In this document: positions 14,874 through 24,732 of the stretch, one piece after another | Position numbering within the stretch: the stretch's first letter is position 1 | Layout: each line of letters opens with the position of its first letter | Origin: Azospira oryzae | GTDB taxonomy: Bacteria; Pseudomonadota; Gammaproteobacteria; Burkholderiales; Rhodocyclaceae | Assembly (NCBI RefSeq): GCF_004217225.1 | Contig: NZ_SHKM01000003.1 | Span: forward strand, 124,001 to 188,000 | Direction: 5' to 3' | DNA: 64,000 nucleotides | Position numbers and translations under genes: made by a program | The notes under the pieces: generated by a model | The model's input: only the letters and a program-made list of their open reading frames with translations | Database searches by the model: none | What the model was told of the DNA's origin: nothing

Positions 14874-17309
14874 CTATTTCGGCAACCAGCGCCGCAGCAG
14901 CAGGGAATTGCTCACCACCGACACCGAACTCAAGGCCATGGCGGCGCCGGCCACCACCGGGTTGAGCAGGCCGAAGGCGGCCAGGGGAATGCCCAGCACG
15001 TTGTAGATGAAGGCGAAGAAAAGGTTCTGCCGGATCTTCGACAGGGTGGCCCGGGAAAGCGCAATGGCGTGGGCCACGCCCATGAGGTCGCTCTTCACCA
15101 GAGTCAGGTCGGCGGCCTCCACCGCGGCGTCGGAACCGGCGCCCATGGCGAAGCTGACATCCGCCGCGGCCAGGGCCGGGGCGTCGTTGATGCCGTCGCC
15201 GGCCATGGCCACCAGACGGCCGCCCTGTTTCAGTTTCTGCACCGCTGCTGCCTTGTCGCCGGGCAGCACTTCCGCCTCGAAGTGGGTAATGCCGGCCTGG
15301 GCGGCAATGGCCGCCGCCGTGGCCCGGTTGTCACCGGTGAGCATCACCACTTCCACACCCAGGGCCTGCAAGCGCGCCACCGCGGCCTTGGAACTCTCCC
15401 GCAGGGGATCGGCGATGGCGATCAGGCCCAGGGCCACGCTGCCACCGGCCTGCTGTTCAGCCAGCACCACCACCGTCTTGCCCTGCCCCTGCAAGGCCGC
15501 AAGGACGCCATTCTCCACCGTGGCACCCCGCTCCGCCGCCCAGAACGGGCTGCCCAGCAGCAGGGCCCGGGAGGACACCGTCCCTTCGACCCCGTGGCCG
15601 GCCACGGCGGCAAAGCCGCTCACCGCCTGCATCGCCAGGCCCCGGGCCTTCTGCTCAGCCAGCACGGCCCGTGCCAGGGGATGTTCCGAGCCCTGCTCCA
15701 GAGCGGCCGCCAGGGCCAGCACCTCGTCTTCGCCGGTGCCCAGGGCGACGATGTCGGTCACCGCCGGTTCGCCCCGGGTCAGGGTGCCGGTCTTGTCCAC
15801 CGCCAGCACCTTCAGCTTTTCTGCCCGCTCCAGGGCTTCCGCATTCTTCACCAGGATGCCGGCGGCGGCGCCCCGGCCGGTGCCCACCATGATGGCGGTG
15901 GGCGTAGCCAGTCCCAGGGCGCAGGGGCAGGCGATGACCAGCACCGCCACCGCATTGACCAGGGCGGTGGTGAAATCGCCCCCCAGCCACCACCACAGGC
16001 CGAAGGTGACCAGGGCGATGGCGCAGACCACCGGCACGAAAATGGCAGAGATTTTGTCGGCCAGCCGCTGTACCGGCGCCTTGGAGCCCTGGGCCTCGGC
16101 CACCAGGCGGATGATACCGGCCAGCAAAGTGTGTTCGCCGACGCCGGTGGCGCGGCAGCGCAGCATGCCCTGACCGTTGCTGGTGGCGGCGAAGACGGCG
16201 TCGCCCGCCTGCTTGCCGGCAGGCATGGACTCGCCGGTGAGCATGGCTTCATTGACGCTGGAAGCGCCCTCGATCACCTCCCCATCCACCGGCACCGCTT
16301 CGCCGGGGCGGACGATGAAGACGTCGCCGGGAATGAGCAGGGCCACGTCCAGCTCCACCAGTTCACCATTGCGTTCGACCCGGGCGGTCTTGGGCTGCAG
16401 GCGCACCAGCGCTTCCAGGGCGGCAGTGGTCTTGGCCTTGGCCCGGGCCTCCAGCAGCTTGCCCAGCAGCACCAGGGTGATGACGGCGGCGGAGGCTTCG
16501 AAATAGACGTGCTGGTGCTCCAGCCCGAAGAGGGTCACCACCAGGGAAAAGACGTAGGCCATGGTAGTGCCCAGGGCCACCAGCACGTCCATGTTGGCAC
16601 CGCCACCACGCAGGGCCTTGTAGGCGCCGTCGTAGAAGCGCCAGCCGATCCAGAACTGCACCGGAGTGGCCAGCAGCAGTTGCAGCCAACGGGGCAGCAG
16701 GTCGCTGTGGCCATTTTCCGGCGCCGGACCGAACATGGTGACCATCTGTGCCACCAGGGGCAGGGTGAGCAGGGCGGCGATGAAGAAGCGCCGCTTCTCG
16801 GCGGCGTAGAGGGCGGCCTTGCGGGCCTTTTCCTCTTCCCGGGTGGTATCGCTGGCCACCCGGGCGCCGAAGCCGGCCTTTTCCACGGCGCTGATCAGCC
16901 GGGCCGTATCCGCCAGACCCGGCACGTAGCGGATGCGGGCCCGCTCGGCGGCCAGGTTCACCGCCCCTTCGACGCCGGGCAGGCGGTTCAGCACCTTCTC
17001 GATGCGGGCCGCGCAGGCGGCGCAGGTCATGCCCGTGAGTTCCAGTTCCACCGTGGCCGGCGGCACGGAAAAGCCGGCCTTCTCGATGGCTTCCACCACC
17101 CGCTGGGGCGTGGTTTCCCCGCCGCTCAAGGCGACGCTGGCCCGCTCCGCCGCCAGATTGACGCTGGCCTCCACGCCAGGCAGGCGGTTGAGCACTTTCT
17201 CGATGCGGGCCGAACAGGCGGCGCAGGTCATGCCGGCGATGGGCAGGTCGAGGCGGGAGGAAGAAGGAGCGGCAGGGGACTGGGACACGGGCAACTCGGC
17301 AAGAAACAT
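14874..17309 (-). CDS. copA: Cu+-exporting P1B-type ATPase CopA
   Basis: The 811-residue protein has two N-terminal HMA domains (GMTCAAC at about 26-32 and 93-99) and eight membrane helices. It has the actuator TGES loop, the ion-binding CPC in [13 protein letters not shown], the phosphorylation site DKTGTLT, and the hinge [10 protein letters not shown]. The CPC motif with two HMA domains marks a copper exporter of the CopA-1 type. It is followed by copZ. The start is uncertain: ATG at 17309 is used, a TTG lies at 17315, and a GTG a few codons downstream is possible. No CueR-type operator was recognised. CcoI at 38018-40459 is a second, different copper ATPase. Confidence 0.93.
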   Translation of the reverse strand: MFLAELPVSQSPAAPSSSRLDLPIAGMTCAACSARIEKVLNRLPGVEASVNLAAERASVALSGGETTPQRVVEAIEKAGFSVPPATVELELTGMTCAACAARIEKVLNRLPGVEGAVNLAAERARIRYVPGLADTARLISAVEKAGFGARVASDTTREEEKARKAALYAAEKRRFFIAALLTLPLVAQMVTMFGPAPENGHSDLLPRWLQLLLATPVQFWIGWRFYDGAYKALRGGGANMDVLVALGTTMAYVFSLVVTLFGLEHQHVYFEASAAVITLVLLGKLLEARAKAKTTAALEALVRLQPKTARVERNGELVELDVALLIPGDVFIVRPGEAVPVDGEVIEGASSVNEAMLTGESMPAGKQAGDAVFAATSNGQGMLRCRATGVGEHTLLAGIIRLVAEAQGSKAPVQRLADKISAIFVPVVCAIALVTFGLWWWLGGDFTTALVNAVAVLVIACPCALGLATPTAIMVGTGRGAAAGILVKNAEALERAEKLKVLAVDKTGTLTRGEPAVTDIVALGTGEDEVLALAAALEQGSEHPLARAVLAEQKARGLAMQAVSGFAAVAGHGVEGTVSSRALLLGSPFWAAERGATVENGVLAALQGQGKTVVVLAEQQAGGSVALGLIAIADPLRESSKAAVARLQALGVEVVMLTGDNRATAAAIAAQAGITHFEAEVLPGDKAAAVQKLKQGGRLVAMAGDGINDAPALAAADVSFAMGAGSDAAVEAADLTLVKSDLMGVAHAIALSRATLSKIRQNLFFAFIYNVLGIPLAAFGLLNPVVAGAAMALSSVSVVSNSLLLRRWLPK

Positions 17310-17350
17310 TAGCAATGGCTAATTATGGGCGCAGGCGCCCTTAGCCGCCA

Positions 17351-17380
17351 GTAACAGAGGGGCTCAAACCCCATGGTTAC
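17351..17380. other. small hairpin in the usp-copA spacer
   Basis: GTAAC-N2-AGGGG, then CTCAAA, then CCCC-N3-GTTAC forms a 9-10 bp interrupted stem. It could be a processing or weak termination signal between usp and copA. There is no U run. Confidence 0.3.
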
Positions 17381-17492
17381 AGACCGCCGGCACGGCCAGG
17401 GGTTTCTTCGTTGCGCGGGGATGAACGCAGCCCTCCTCCCCGCCCGCTCATGCCGGGGATCAGGCCGGCTGCGCTGGCAGACGGCCTGCCGC

Positions 17493-17921
17493 CTATTTCA
17501 CCAGCAGAACGGGAACGCTCGTTTCATGCACCACCCGGGTGGCCACCGAGCCCATGACGGCCCCGGCGATGGCGCTCCAGCCGTGGCTGCCGAGCAGCAC
17601 CAGGTCGGCCCCCAGTTCGGCGGCCTGATGGGCGATGACGGCCCCCGGCTGGCCCACGTGGATGTGCCGCTGGTAGGCCACCCCGGCGGCCTTGAGCTTG
17701 GCCTCGGCCGCCTCCAGGCGTTCCACGCTGTCCTCCCGGTAGTAGCGCTCCAGGGTTTCGTGGCCCAGGTGGCGCTGCACCCGGCCGTCGGGAATGGGCG
17801 GATGCACGTAGAGCAGGTGCACCGTCGGCACTTCCCGGTACCAGGAGAGGCGGGAGATCAGGTGATCCACGGCCCGCAGGGAACAAGCGGAACCATCGAC
17901 CGCCAGCAGGAAATTCAGCAT
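17493..17921 (-). CDS. universal stress protein (UspA family)
   Basis: This 142-residue single Usp domain begins with LNFLLAVDGSACS, the N-terminal strand and DGS nucleotide loop. It ends with the ATP-binding pattern G-SH-G-x9-GS (GSHGWSAIAGAVMGS) and PVLLVK, so it is an ATP-binding Usp. It lies 19 bp downstream of the TauE/UreH-type gene and upstream of copA on the same strand, so it may be expressed with copper genes. Usp proteins in this group are commonly induced under anaerobiosis and stress. Confidence 0.88.
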   Translation of the reverse strand: MLNFLLAVDGSACSLRAVDHLISRLSWYREVPTVHLLYVHPPIPDGRVQRHLGHETLERYYREDSVERLEAAEAKLKAAGVAYQRHIHVGQPGAVIAHQAAELGADLVLLGSHGWSAIAGAVMGSVATRVVHETSVPVLLVK

Positions 17922-17940
17922 CGTCTGCTCCTCAGTATTT

Positions 17941-18627
17941 CTAGATGTTATGGGCCAGGCGCCAGGCGCCCAGCAGGCCCCACAGGCCGAAGCCGAGCAC
18001 GCTCAGCCCGGCGATGCCGCGCACCCAGGGGCGCCGCACGAAATCCTTCAGCCGCGCCGCCAGAAGGCCGGCCAGCAGCAGATTGGGCAGGGTGCCCAGG
18101 CCGAAGGCCAGCATCACCGCGCCGCCCCGGGCGGCGCTGCCGCTCACCAGGGCGGTGGTCAGCACACTGTATACCAGACCGCAGGGCAGCCAGCCCCACA
18201 GCAAGCCCAGGGGAAAGGCCTGAGCCGGGCTACGGGCGGGCAGAAAACGTTTGGAAAAGGGCTGCAGACGGCGCCACAGGCCCTGGCCTGCCCGCTCGGT
18301 CCACGCCAGGGCCTGGGTGGCACCGAGCAGATAGAGGCCCAGGGCCACCAGCATCAGGTTGGCCAGCACGTAGAGCACCAGACGCAGGGACCATTGCTCT
18401 CCCAGGTGGGCGCCGGCCGCGCCGACGGCCCCCGCCAGGAGGCCGGCCAGGCCGTAGCTGGCGATGCGCCCCAGGTTGTAGGCCAGATGCAGGGACCAGC
18501 GGCTGCCTCCGGCCTGCCCCAGGGACAGGGCACCGACGATGCCGCCGCACATGCCGATGCAGTGGGTGCCGCCGAGAAAGCCGACGAGGAGGACGGAAAG
18601 CAGGGTGGGCAGGAAAGAGTCAGCCAC
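17941..18627 (-). CDS. TauE/SafE-like (UreH/DsbD-TM-type) membrane protein
   Basis: A 228-residue membrane protein with about six helices. The N-terminal LVGFLGGTHCIGMCGGIVGAL motif, with its Cys pair, is the hallmark of the UreH-like branch often annotated as sulfite exporter TauE/SafE (DsbD_2 fold). Members of this branch sit with cbb3-oxidase maturation and copper ATPase genes and are thought to help copper or thiol handling during oxidase assembly. Here it precedes usp and copA, with hemN on the other side behind a terminator. The true substrate is unknown. Confidence 0.75.
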   Translation of the reverse strand: MADSFLPTLLSVLLVGFLGGTHCIGMCGGIVGALSLGQAGGSRWSLHLAYNLGRIASYGLAGLLAGAVGAAGAHLGEQWSLRLVLYVLANLMLVALGLYLLGATQALAWTERAGQGLWRRLQPFSKRFLPARSPAQAFPLGLLWGWLPCGLVYSVLTTALVSGSAARGGAVMLAFGLGTLPNLLLAGLLAARLKDFVRRPWVRGIAGLSVLGFGLWGLLGAWRLAHNI

Positions 18628-18665
18628 GTGGGAGCGCCGTGCGGAAAGTGAAAAAGGCCATGGCC

Positions 18666-18705
18666 AAAATTATACCGGGCACTGGGGTTTCCCCCAGCGC
18701 CCGGC
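18666..18705 (-). terminator. hemN terminator
   Basis: Arms CCGGGCACTGGGG and CCCCAGCGCCCGG form a strong stem; on the minus strand it is followed by TATAATTTT. Confidence 0.75.
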
Positions 18706-18756
18706 TTTTCCCCCCTGAGGCTTGCCTCAAGTTAAACGCGGTATCCCGTAGCCCGG

Positions 18757-20154
18757 TCAGATGACCTTGCTGTAACGGGTGCGCTGCCGATCGGCGCGCA
18801 GATATTTGTCGAACACCATGGAGATGGCCCGCACCAGGAGACGTCCCGGGGGCAGCACGGTGATCCATTTGTCGTCCACCTTCACCAGACCGCCCCGCTC
18901 CAGTTCCTTCAGGTCCTCCAGCTCGGCGGCGAAGTACTTCTTGAAGTCGATCAGGTGGGCGATTTCGATGGACTCGGTGGAAATTTCAAAATGGCACATC
19001 AGGGCCTGGATGATGGAACGACGCAGCAGGTCGTCGGCGGTCAGCTCGATGCCCCGCAGCACCGGCAGCACGCCGGCGTCCAGGCGGTCGTAGTACTCGT
19101 CCAGGGTGCGGTAGTTCTGGCTGTAGGTGGGCCCCACCTTGGCGATGGAGGAAATGCCGAAGGACAGCATGTCGCAGTCCGCATGGGTGGAGTAGCCCTG
19201 GAAATTGCGGTGCAGCCGGCCCTGGCGCTGGGCCACGGCCAGCTCGTCGTCCGGCTTGGCGAAGTGGTCCATGCCGATGAAGACGTAGCCAGCATCGGTC
19301 AGCTTCTTGATGGCCAGGGAGAGCAGCTGCAGGCGCGTGTCGGCGTTGGGCAGGTCGCTCTCGTTGATGCGCCGCTGGGGCTTGAAGAGGCCCGGCAGGT
19401 GGGCATAGTTGTAGATGGAGAGACGCTCCGGGTCCATGGCCAGGACCCGCTCCAGGGTGCGGTTGAAGCCCATCACCGTCTGGTGGGGCAGGCCGTAGAT
19501 GAGGTCCACGCTGATGGACTTGAAGCCGCTCTTGCGCGCCTGGTCCATCACCGTGAAGGTTTCTTCCTCGGTCTGGATGCGATTGATGGCCTGCTGCACC
19601 CGCTCGTCGAAATCCTGGACGCCCAGGCTCATGCGGTTGAAGCCCAGCTCGCCGAGCAGGGCCACGGTGGGCCGGTCCACCTTGCGCGGATCCACTTCGA
19701 TGGAAATCTCGGCCCCATCCACCAGCTTGAAATGGCGGTGGGTGAGGTCCATCAGCTGGTGCATTTCCTCATGGGAGAGGAAGGTGGGCGTGCCGCCGCC
19801 CCAGTGCAGCTGGGAGACTTCCCGATCCCCGTCCAGCAGGTACTCGGCCTGCAGGGCCATCTCCTTGCCCAGGTACTTGATGTACTTGGCGCTACGGCCG
19901 TGATCCTTGGTGATGATCTTGTTACAGGCGCAGTAGTAGCAGATGGTGTTACAGAAGGGGATGTGGAAGTATAATGACAGCGGTCGGCTGATACCGCCGA
20001 TGTTGCGTTTGCCCAACCACAGCTTCAGGGCCTCGGCATCGAAGGCTTCGACAAAACGGTCAGCCGTCGGATAGGACGTGTAGCGCGGTCCATTGACGTC
20101 GAAGCGGCGGATGATCTGGGGATCGAAAACCAGGTTGTTGGCGGTAAATGTCAT
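18757..20154 (-). CDS. hemN: oxygen-independent coproporphyrinogen III dehydrogenase
   Basis: This 465-residue radical-SAM enzyme has the cluster motif C68-x3-C72-x2-C75 plus C77 (PFCNTICYYCACNK). The N-terminal RFDVNGPRYTSYPTADRF is the HemN signature that separates it from HemW. It decarboxylates coproporphyrinogen III to protoporphyrinogen IX without oxygen, supplying heme for the cbb3 oxidase and cytochromes. The start at 20154 matches the family N-terminus; an in-frame upstream start at 20181 would add nine residues. A perfect FNR box (20224-20237) with a GATAAT -10 at 20196-20201 lies upstream, so it is expected to be activated by FNR, whose gene is divergent. Confidence 0.95.
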   Translation of the reverse strand: MTFTANNLVFDPQIIRRFDVNGPRYTSYPTADRFVEAFDAEALKLWLGKRNIGGISRPLSLYFHIPFCNTICYYCACNKIITKDHGRSAKYIKYLGKEMALQAEYLLDGDREVSQLHWGGGTPTFLSHEEMHQLMDLTHRHFKLVDGAEISIEVDPRKVDRPTVALLGELGFNRMSLGVQDFDERVQQAINRIQTEEETFTVMDQARKSGFKSISVDLIYGLPHQTVMGFNRTLERVLAMDPERLSIYNYAHLPGLFKPQRRINESDLPNADTRLQLLSLAIKKLTDAGYVFIGMDHFAKPDDELAVAQRQGRLHRNFQGYSTHADCDMLSFGISSIAKVGPTYSQNYRTLDEYYDRLDAGVLPVLRGIELTADDLLRRSIIQALMCHFEISTESIEIAHLIDFKKYFAAELEDLKELERGGLVKVDDKWITVLPPGRLLVRAISMVFDKYLRADRQRTRYSKVI

Positions 20155-20195
20155 TGAAAAACAGTCGTTGCAGAACCACACATTAGGTGCGGCTT

Positions 20196-20237
20196 ATTAT
20201 CGTGGTGCAGGAACTGGGGCACGTTGACCTGGATCAA
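20196..20237 (-). promoter_or_regulatory. FNR box and -10 of the hemN promoter, shared with fnr
   Basis: FNR box TTGACCTGGATCAA (20224-20237), 22 nt, then GATAAT (20196-20201 on the minus strand). This is class II spacing for hemN. The same box could autoregulate fnr, which starts at 20306. Confidence 0.82.
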
Positions 20238-20305
20238 AGGCTTCCAAAGGGCCTTCCGGCGCAGGTTACCACCATCCGAACGCCCTTGGCCCAGCGAGGA
20301 ACAGC

Positions 20306-21052
20306 ATGCCGTTGAAGAAGACCAGCGCCCAAGAAATTACCCTGTCGGTCATCAAGACCGCCTGCTCGAACTGTAACCTGCAAGAACTGTGTCTTCCCTA
20401 CGGTCTCAACGAGACCGAGATGTCCAAGCTGGACGAACTGGTCAGTACCCGCCGCAAGATCAAGCGCGGCGACCACCTGTACCGGGCCGGGGAGGCCTTC
20501 GAATCCATCTACGCCATCCGCGCCGGTTTCTTCAAGACCGACGTGCTGCTGGAAGACGGCCGCGACCAGGTCACCGGCTTCCAGATGGCCGGCGAGCTGC
20601 TGGGCCTGGACGGCATCAGCACCGAACACCATTCCTGTAACGCGGTGGCCCTGGAAGACAGCGAAGTCTGCATCATCCCCTTCCCCCGCCTGGAAGGTCT
20701 GTCCCGGGAGATCGTGGCCCTGCAGCACCACTTCCACAAGGTGATGAGCCGGGAGATCGTGCGCGACCACGGGGTCATGATGCTGCTCGGCACCATGCGG
20801 GCGGAAGAGCGGCTGGCTGCCTTCCTCCTCAATCTCTCCCAGCGCTTCACCGCCCGCGGCTATTCCCACGCCGAGTTCTACCTGCGCATGACCCGGGAAG
20901 AAATCGGCAGCTACCTGGGCCTCAAGCTGGAAACCGTTTCCCGCGCCTTCTCCCGCTTCCAGGAAGAAGGTCTGATCGCCGTGCAGCAGAAGCACATCCG
21001 CATCCTGGACATCCCGGGCCTGAAAAAGCTGATGACCCACCAGTCAGCCTGA
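20306..21052 (+). CDS. fnr: FNR-type oxygen-sensing transcription regulator
   Basis: The 248-residue protein carries all four [4Fe-4S] ligands at the E. coli FNR positions: C20, C23, C29 and C122. A cyclic-nucleotide-like domain and dimer helix follow, then a winged helix-turn-helix with E209, S212 and R213 (ETVSR), which read TTGAT-N4-ATCAA sites. It therefore should behave as a true FNR rather than a DNR/ANR variant lacking cysteines. At least six good FNR boxes occur in this window. It is divergent from hemN, with one FNR box between them, and is followed by a strong terminator. Confidence 0.95.
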   Translation: MPLKKTSAQEITLSVIKTACSNCNLQELCLPYGLNETEMSKLDELVSTRRKIKRGDHLYRAGEAFESIYAIRAGFFKTDVLLEDGRDQVTGFQMAGELLGLDGISTEHHSCNAVALEDSEVCIIPFPRLEGLSREIVALQHHFHKVMSREIVRDHGVMMLLGTMRAEERLAAFLLNLSQRFTARGYSHAEFYLRMTREEIGSYLGLKLETVSRAFSRFQEEGLIAVQQKHIRILDIPGLKKLMTHQSA

Positions 21053-21071
21053 TCCCGGGCAAGCATCGAAC

Positions 21072-21102
21072 AAAAAGCGGCTCCACGGAGCCGCTTTTTT
21101 TA
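21072..21102 (+). terminator. fnr terminator
   Basis: AAAAAGCGGCTC, a CACG loop, then GAGCCGCTTTTTTT. A canonical rho-independent terminator. Confidence 0.9.
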
Positions 21103-21147
21103 TTGCCCGGATTATTGCCCGGGCTTAGTCCAGGAGTGCCGGCAGTC

Positions 21148-21726
21148 CTACTGCTCCCCTTCCGGAAACACCGCCCCCCGCCGTGCCGCCATGCTGCGGC
21201 CGACGGCGGCCGCCTGCACGGGGGACAGCAGGCGCCGCCCCAGGGGTAGCAGCTCCCGGGTTTCCAGATCGATGTGTCCCAGATAAAGCTCGGCCAGCCC
21301 TTCCACCATGGCCGCCGGCAGGGCCTCGCTGCATTCCCCCGGCTGGGCCGCGACGATGGCCTGCAGGCGGGCCAGCACCTCGTCCCGGGCCCGGTCCATG
21401 CGCCGGTGGTCGGCCAGGATGCGCTCGATGAGGGCCTCCACCTGGGCCGCCACCGCCGCTTCCCGGGCCACCGCCTGGCTCGCCCGCAGGGCGGGAAAGA
21501 GGTCATCCTCCTCGTCCGCATGGTGATGGGGAGCGGCCACGGAGAAATAGCGCAGCACGCCCTGGGCCGCCTCCCGGGCAGCCTGGTCGGCACCGTGCCG
21601 GGGCAGGTGCTGCACCAGGCGGCGCAGGGTCTCGATCTGGGCCTGGATGCGACCGTGACAGGCATCCAGCATTTCCAGGGGTTCGTCGAAACTGGGGGCG
21701 GCGGCGCCCAACAGGCTGTGGCTCAT
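21148..21726 (-). CDS. hemerythrin-like (HHE) domain protein
   Basis: This 192-residue soluble helical protein has the diiron His/Glu pattern: DACHGRIQ, HHHADEEDDLFP, ADHRRMD and GHIDLETRELLP. The family binds O2 or NO at a diiron site or repairs iron centres. It is the last gene of a six-gene operon with NnrS and a second hemerythrin, 10 bp after the SirB2-type gene. NO or oxygen response is inferred from that company. It is longer than the first hemerythrin of the operon (150 residues). Confidence 0.82.
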   Translation of the reverse strand: MSHSLLGAAAPSFDEPLEMLDACHGRIQAQIETLRRLVQHLPRHGADQAAREAAQGVLRYFSVAAPHHHADEEDDLFPALRASQAVAREAAVAAQVEALIERILADHRRMDRARDEVLARLQAIVAAQPGECSEALPAAMVEGLAELYLGHIDLETRELLPLGRRLLSPVQAAAVGRSMAARRGAVFPEGEQ

Positions 21727-21736
21727 GCAATTCCTT

Positions 21737-22123
21737 TCACAGACCGGCGAAGAAGCCGGCGGGATGACGCGTCAGGGCAACGGAAACGATATAGGCGAAA
21801 CACGACAGGGCCATGACGAAAAAGATGCCCCGTACCGCCTTGCTGCGCCCCCGCTTGAGGGCCACGCTGCCGCAGCCGATGTAGGCCAGCAGGGCCAGCA
21901 CCTTGGCCGTCAGCCAGCCCTGGACGAAGGGATACTGGCCGGAGAGAAAGGCCAGGGCCAGGGCGCTGCCGAGCAGCAGGGTGTCCACCACATGGGGCGC
22001 CACCCGCGGCAGGCGCCCCTGCAGGCGGGGCGACTCCTGCAGCATCCAAAATCCGCGCAGGAGGAATCCGAGGCCGGAGAGGACGACGCAGGTGATGTGC
22101 AGATGCTTGAGGGCCAGGTACAT
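21737..22123 (-). CDS. SirB2-family membrane protein
   Basis: A 128-residue protein with four predicted helices. It opens MYLALKHLHITCVVLSGLGF and contains VAPHVVDTLLLGSALALA, both typical of the SirB family (DUF/SirB2). The conserved His and Asp residues near the helix ends are kept. The biochemical role is unknown. It sits 19 bp after nnrS and 10 bp before the second hemerythrin gene. Confidence 0.78.
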   Translation of the reverse strand: MYLALKHLHITCVVLSGLGFLLRGFWMLQESPRLQGRLPRVAPHVVDTLLLGSALALAFLSGQYPFVQGWLTAKVLALLAYIGCGSVALKRGRSKAVRGIFFVMALSCFAYIVSVALTRHPAGFFAGL

Positions 22124-22142
22124 GGGATGGCTCCGCGATCCG

Positions 22143-23360
22143 TCAGCCGGGCTGGCCGTCGGGCCGGGGCCGCAGGTACATGGCGCCGTGGCGCCGCACC
22201 CACAGGGCGAACACCAGCAGCCAGGCCAGGCTGGCCAGCCACTGCAGGTTGAAGGGGCCGGACAGGGGCAGGAACTCGCCGGCGATGCGCAGCAGGGGCA
22301 CGCTCTGGAACAGCCAGAACAGGGGCCAGGTGGTCTGATCCCCGGCGTTGATGGGCCGGCCCGAATGCCCCAGGGTGACCCGGGTGACCATGCCCAGCAG
22401 CATGGAAACGAAATAGCCGATGCTGATGGCGTGCAGGGGCGCCAGGCCGCCGAAGCTGCCGCCCAGCGCCAGGGCCAGCCCCTGGCAGGCATAGAGCACC
22501 AGCCCCAGGCCCAGCCAGACGGTGGCGCCATGGATCATGGCCAGCATGGGCACCGCCAGGCTGCGCCGAAGCTGCCACTTCCAGGAGAAATGAATGACCA
22601 CAGCGGCGGCAACGGCGTCCGGCAGCCACAGGGCTCCGTGCCAGCCGACCAGGGCCAGCAGGGCGTGGCCGAGGAAGCAGGTCAGCACCAGCCACAGCAG
22701 GGGCATGGGGCGGTAGATGGTGTAGTTCTTCAGCACCGCTGCAGTGAAGAAGGGCAGCATGCGATGGCTGACGATGAAGAACACCGGCAGCAGGCAGCCC
22801 CACAGCCCCAGCTCGATGCCGGCCCGCACCCCATCGCCGGCCATGGCCGCCAGGCCCCAGGCATAGGCCCAGAGGGCGACCAGGCCCAGACCCAGGGCGG
22901 CCAGCAGCGCGTAGGCGTGGGAACGGTCCGGGGCGAAGCCCCGGGGTTGGGGCCAGGTCACGGCCCGGGCCAGGGCGACCAAGCCCCACAGCCAGCCGAG
23001 GGACGCCACCACCAGGCCGGACACGGCCAGGGGCGCCGCCAGCAGGCCGCCCCAGAAGAGCAGCCAGCCGCCGGCCAGCAGAGCGAAGGCCGGCAGGTAC
23101 TGGCCCCGCGTCAGGGCCGGGGCGCTCACCCACTTGGGCAGGGCCGTCATGAGAAAGCCGAAGATGAAGGGCGGGAACAGGCCGAATAGCATCAGGGCCC
23201 CATGCAGCCAGATGCCGGGCAGGGCCCAGGCCGGAGCCCCATAGAGGCCGGCATAGCGGCCGCCCAGGTCCGCCGCCCAGAACAGCACCGCCAGCAGGCT
23301 CTGCAGGGCGCCGAGGGCGAACATGACCCGGTGGGGGGCGCTGAAAAAGGCCTTGAACAT
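22143..23360 (-). CDS. nnrS: NnrS family heme-copper membrane protein
   Basis: A 405-residue membrane protein with about twelve helices. The N-terminal FFSAPHRVMFALGALQ and HGALMLFGLFPPFIFGFLMTALPKW segments are NnrS signatures, as are the HAISIGYFVSMLLGMVTRV and LGHSGRP segments later. NnrS proteins are heme- and copper-binding and protect against nitric oxide stress, often under FNR/NsrR-type control. It is the fourth gene of an operon that begins with a hemerythrin and has an FNR-type box upstream. Confidence 0.9.
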   Translation of the reverse strand: MFKAFFSAPHRVMFALGALQSLLAVLFWAADLGGRYAGLYGAPAWALPGIWLHGALMLFGLFPPFIFGFLMTALPKWVSAPALTRGQYLPAFALLAGGWLLFWGGLLAAPLAVSGLVVASLGWLWGLVALARAVTWPQPRGFAPDRSHAYALLAALGLGLVALWAYAWGLAAMAGDGVRAGIELGLWGCLLPVFFIVSHRMLPFFTAAVLKNYTIYRPMPLLWLVLTCFLGHALLALVGWHGALWLPDAVAAAVVIHFSWKWQLRRSLAVPMLAMIHGATVWLGLGLVLYACQGLALALGGSFGGLAPLHAISIGYFVSMLLGMVTRVTLGHSGRPINAGDQTTWPLFWLFQSVPLLRIAGEFLPLSGPFNLQWLASLAWLLVFALWVRRHGAMYLRPRPDGQPG

Positions 23361-23375
23361 GGAATCTCCGAAAAA

Positions 23376-24674
23376 TCAGGCAGCCGCGGCGAGCTGCTCG
23401 CCGATATGCCGCAGGTGCCGCCGATAGACCTGCAGGCAGCGCCAGAGGTTCACCAGCAGCCACAGGTTGGACAGCAGCAGGGCCAGTCCGGCCGGCCAGG
23501 CGAACCAGGCGGGGCGGACCACGGCGGCCAGCAGCAGGGCCAGGGAAGCGGCATGGGCCGCCATCTGCCGCGCCATGGCGCTCTCGGCCAGGATGCGCTT
23601 CATGTTCGGCGCCAGCACCCGCCCCTGACCTGCGTTCTGCAGATGCAGCCAGATGAGGAAGGGCACGATCTTGTACAGCATGCCGGTGATCACCGACATG
23701 AACCCGCCCACCAGCAGGAGCATGCCCAGCAGCAGGGGCAGCCCGGGCCACAGGCCCAGGGCCGGCCACAGCTGCCCCACCGCCCACAGGGCCGCCCCGC
23801 CGACGGCGCAGGCCAGCCCCAGCCGCCAGTAGCGCTGGGTGGCATCGAGCCGGGCCCGCTTGCTGCGCACCAGCAACCACAGGGTCGCCAGGGCAAAGGT
23901 GCCGCAACCGGCCGCCACCAGGGCCGCCAGGAGGGGGGCACCGCCCCAGCCGGCCGCCTCGGCGCCGCTCCACAGGGCCAGCAGCAGGAACAGCAGGGGC
24001 GCCAGGAGCCGGGTCAGCCAGCCGGGAAAAGCCGGCGTCAGGAGGAACATGGGCACCACCACGTAGGCGACGCCGGACAGCAGCAGCACGCCCCAGCCCA
24101 CCAGGCCCCAGGCCAGGTGGATGCCGGTGATTTCCAGCAGGGGCCAGGACAGCCCCCAGGCCAGGTTGACCAGCATGGACAGGCCCAGCAGCACCGTCAC
24201 GCCGAGGCCGGCCACGGCCAGCTTGAGGGCCCACTGGATGGTGCTGCCCATGGGAATCTGGGCCAGGGCCCGGCCGACGGCAACGAGGAAGATGAGGACG
24301 CCGCCGCCGAGACACAACAGGGCGCCCTGGAACAGTTCGCTGCGGTAGGTGAGGAAGCCCCCCACCAGGAACAGCAGCCCCAGGGTAAGCAGGCCGTGCA
24401 CCGCCCGGGCCACGCCCAGGGGCCGGGCCACGCCGGCGCCGGTGGCCACCGGCAGGATCTGCAGCAGGGCGCCGACCATGGTCTGCAACATGAAGCCGGC
24501 CGTCAGCAGATGGGTGAAGGCCAGGGCCCCGGCGGTCCAGCGGGAGGCCAGCAGCTCCGGCCCGAGGATCAGCAGGAGCAGGCCGGCGGCCGCCGCGAAC
24601 AGGGGGGCGGTGAGAAAGAAGCGCAGGGGCGCCGCCAGGGGCGGGGCCTGGTCGAAGGACAGCATGGCTTGCAT
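23376..24674 (-). CDS. NnrS/heme-copper-oxidase-I-like polytopic membrane protein
   Basis: The 432-residue product has about twelve hydrophobic helices and no soluble domain. His residues sit inside helices (FTHLLTAGFMLQTMVGALLQILPV-like region near residue 55, and GIHLAWGLVGWGVLLLSGVAYVVVPMF near 190). This is the layout of heme-copper oxidase subunit I relatives found beside nnrS. The second half has a WLHLQNAGQG segment. The catalytic set of subunit I (six His plus Tyr cross-link) was not demonstrated. It may bind heme and act with NnrS in NO handling, which is inference. The start could also be nine bases downstream. Confidence 0.6.
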   Translation of the reverse strand: MQAMLSFDQAPPLAAPLRFFLTAPLFAAAAGLLLLILGPELLASRWTAGALAFTHLLTAGFMLQTMVGALLQILPVATGAGVARPLGVARAVHGLLTLGLLFLVGGFLTYRSELFQGALLCLGGGVLIFLVAVGRALAQIPMGSTIQWALKLAVAGLGVTVLLGLSMLVNLAWGLSWPLLEITGIHLAWGLVGWGVLLLSGVAYVVVPMFLLTPAFPGWLTRLLAPLLFLLLALWSGAEAAGWGGAPLLAALVAAGCGTFALATLWLLVRSKRARLDATQRYWRLGLACAVGGAALWAVGQLWPALGLWPGLPLLLGMLLLVGGFMSVITGMLYKIVPFLIWLHLQNAGQGRVLAPNMKRILAESAMARQMAAHAASLALLLAAVVRPAWFAWPAGLALLLSNLWLLVNLWRCLQVYRRHLRHIGEQLAAAA

Positions 24675-24732
24675 GGGAAGCGTCCTGGGCGGCGGCGTGA
24701 CGATCAGCGGCGACGGGCCGGCGCCAGGGACC

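Noticed and set aside
17493..17921. Considered as a copper-specific chaperone because of its position
   Set aside because: The sequence is a plain universal stress protein with the ATP loop intact.
21910..24315. 801-codon frame on the minus strand through nnrS
   Set aside because: Pro/Arg/Gly-rich frame-shifted translation of nnrS and the oxidase-like gene.
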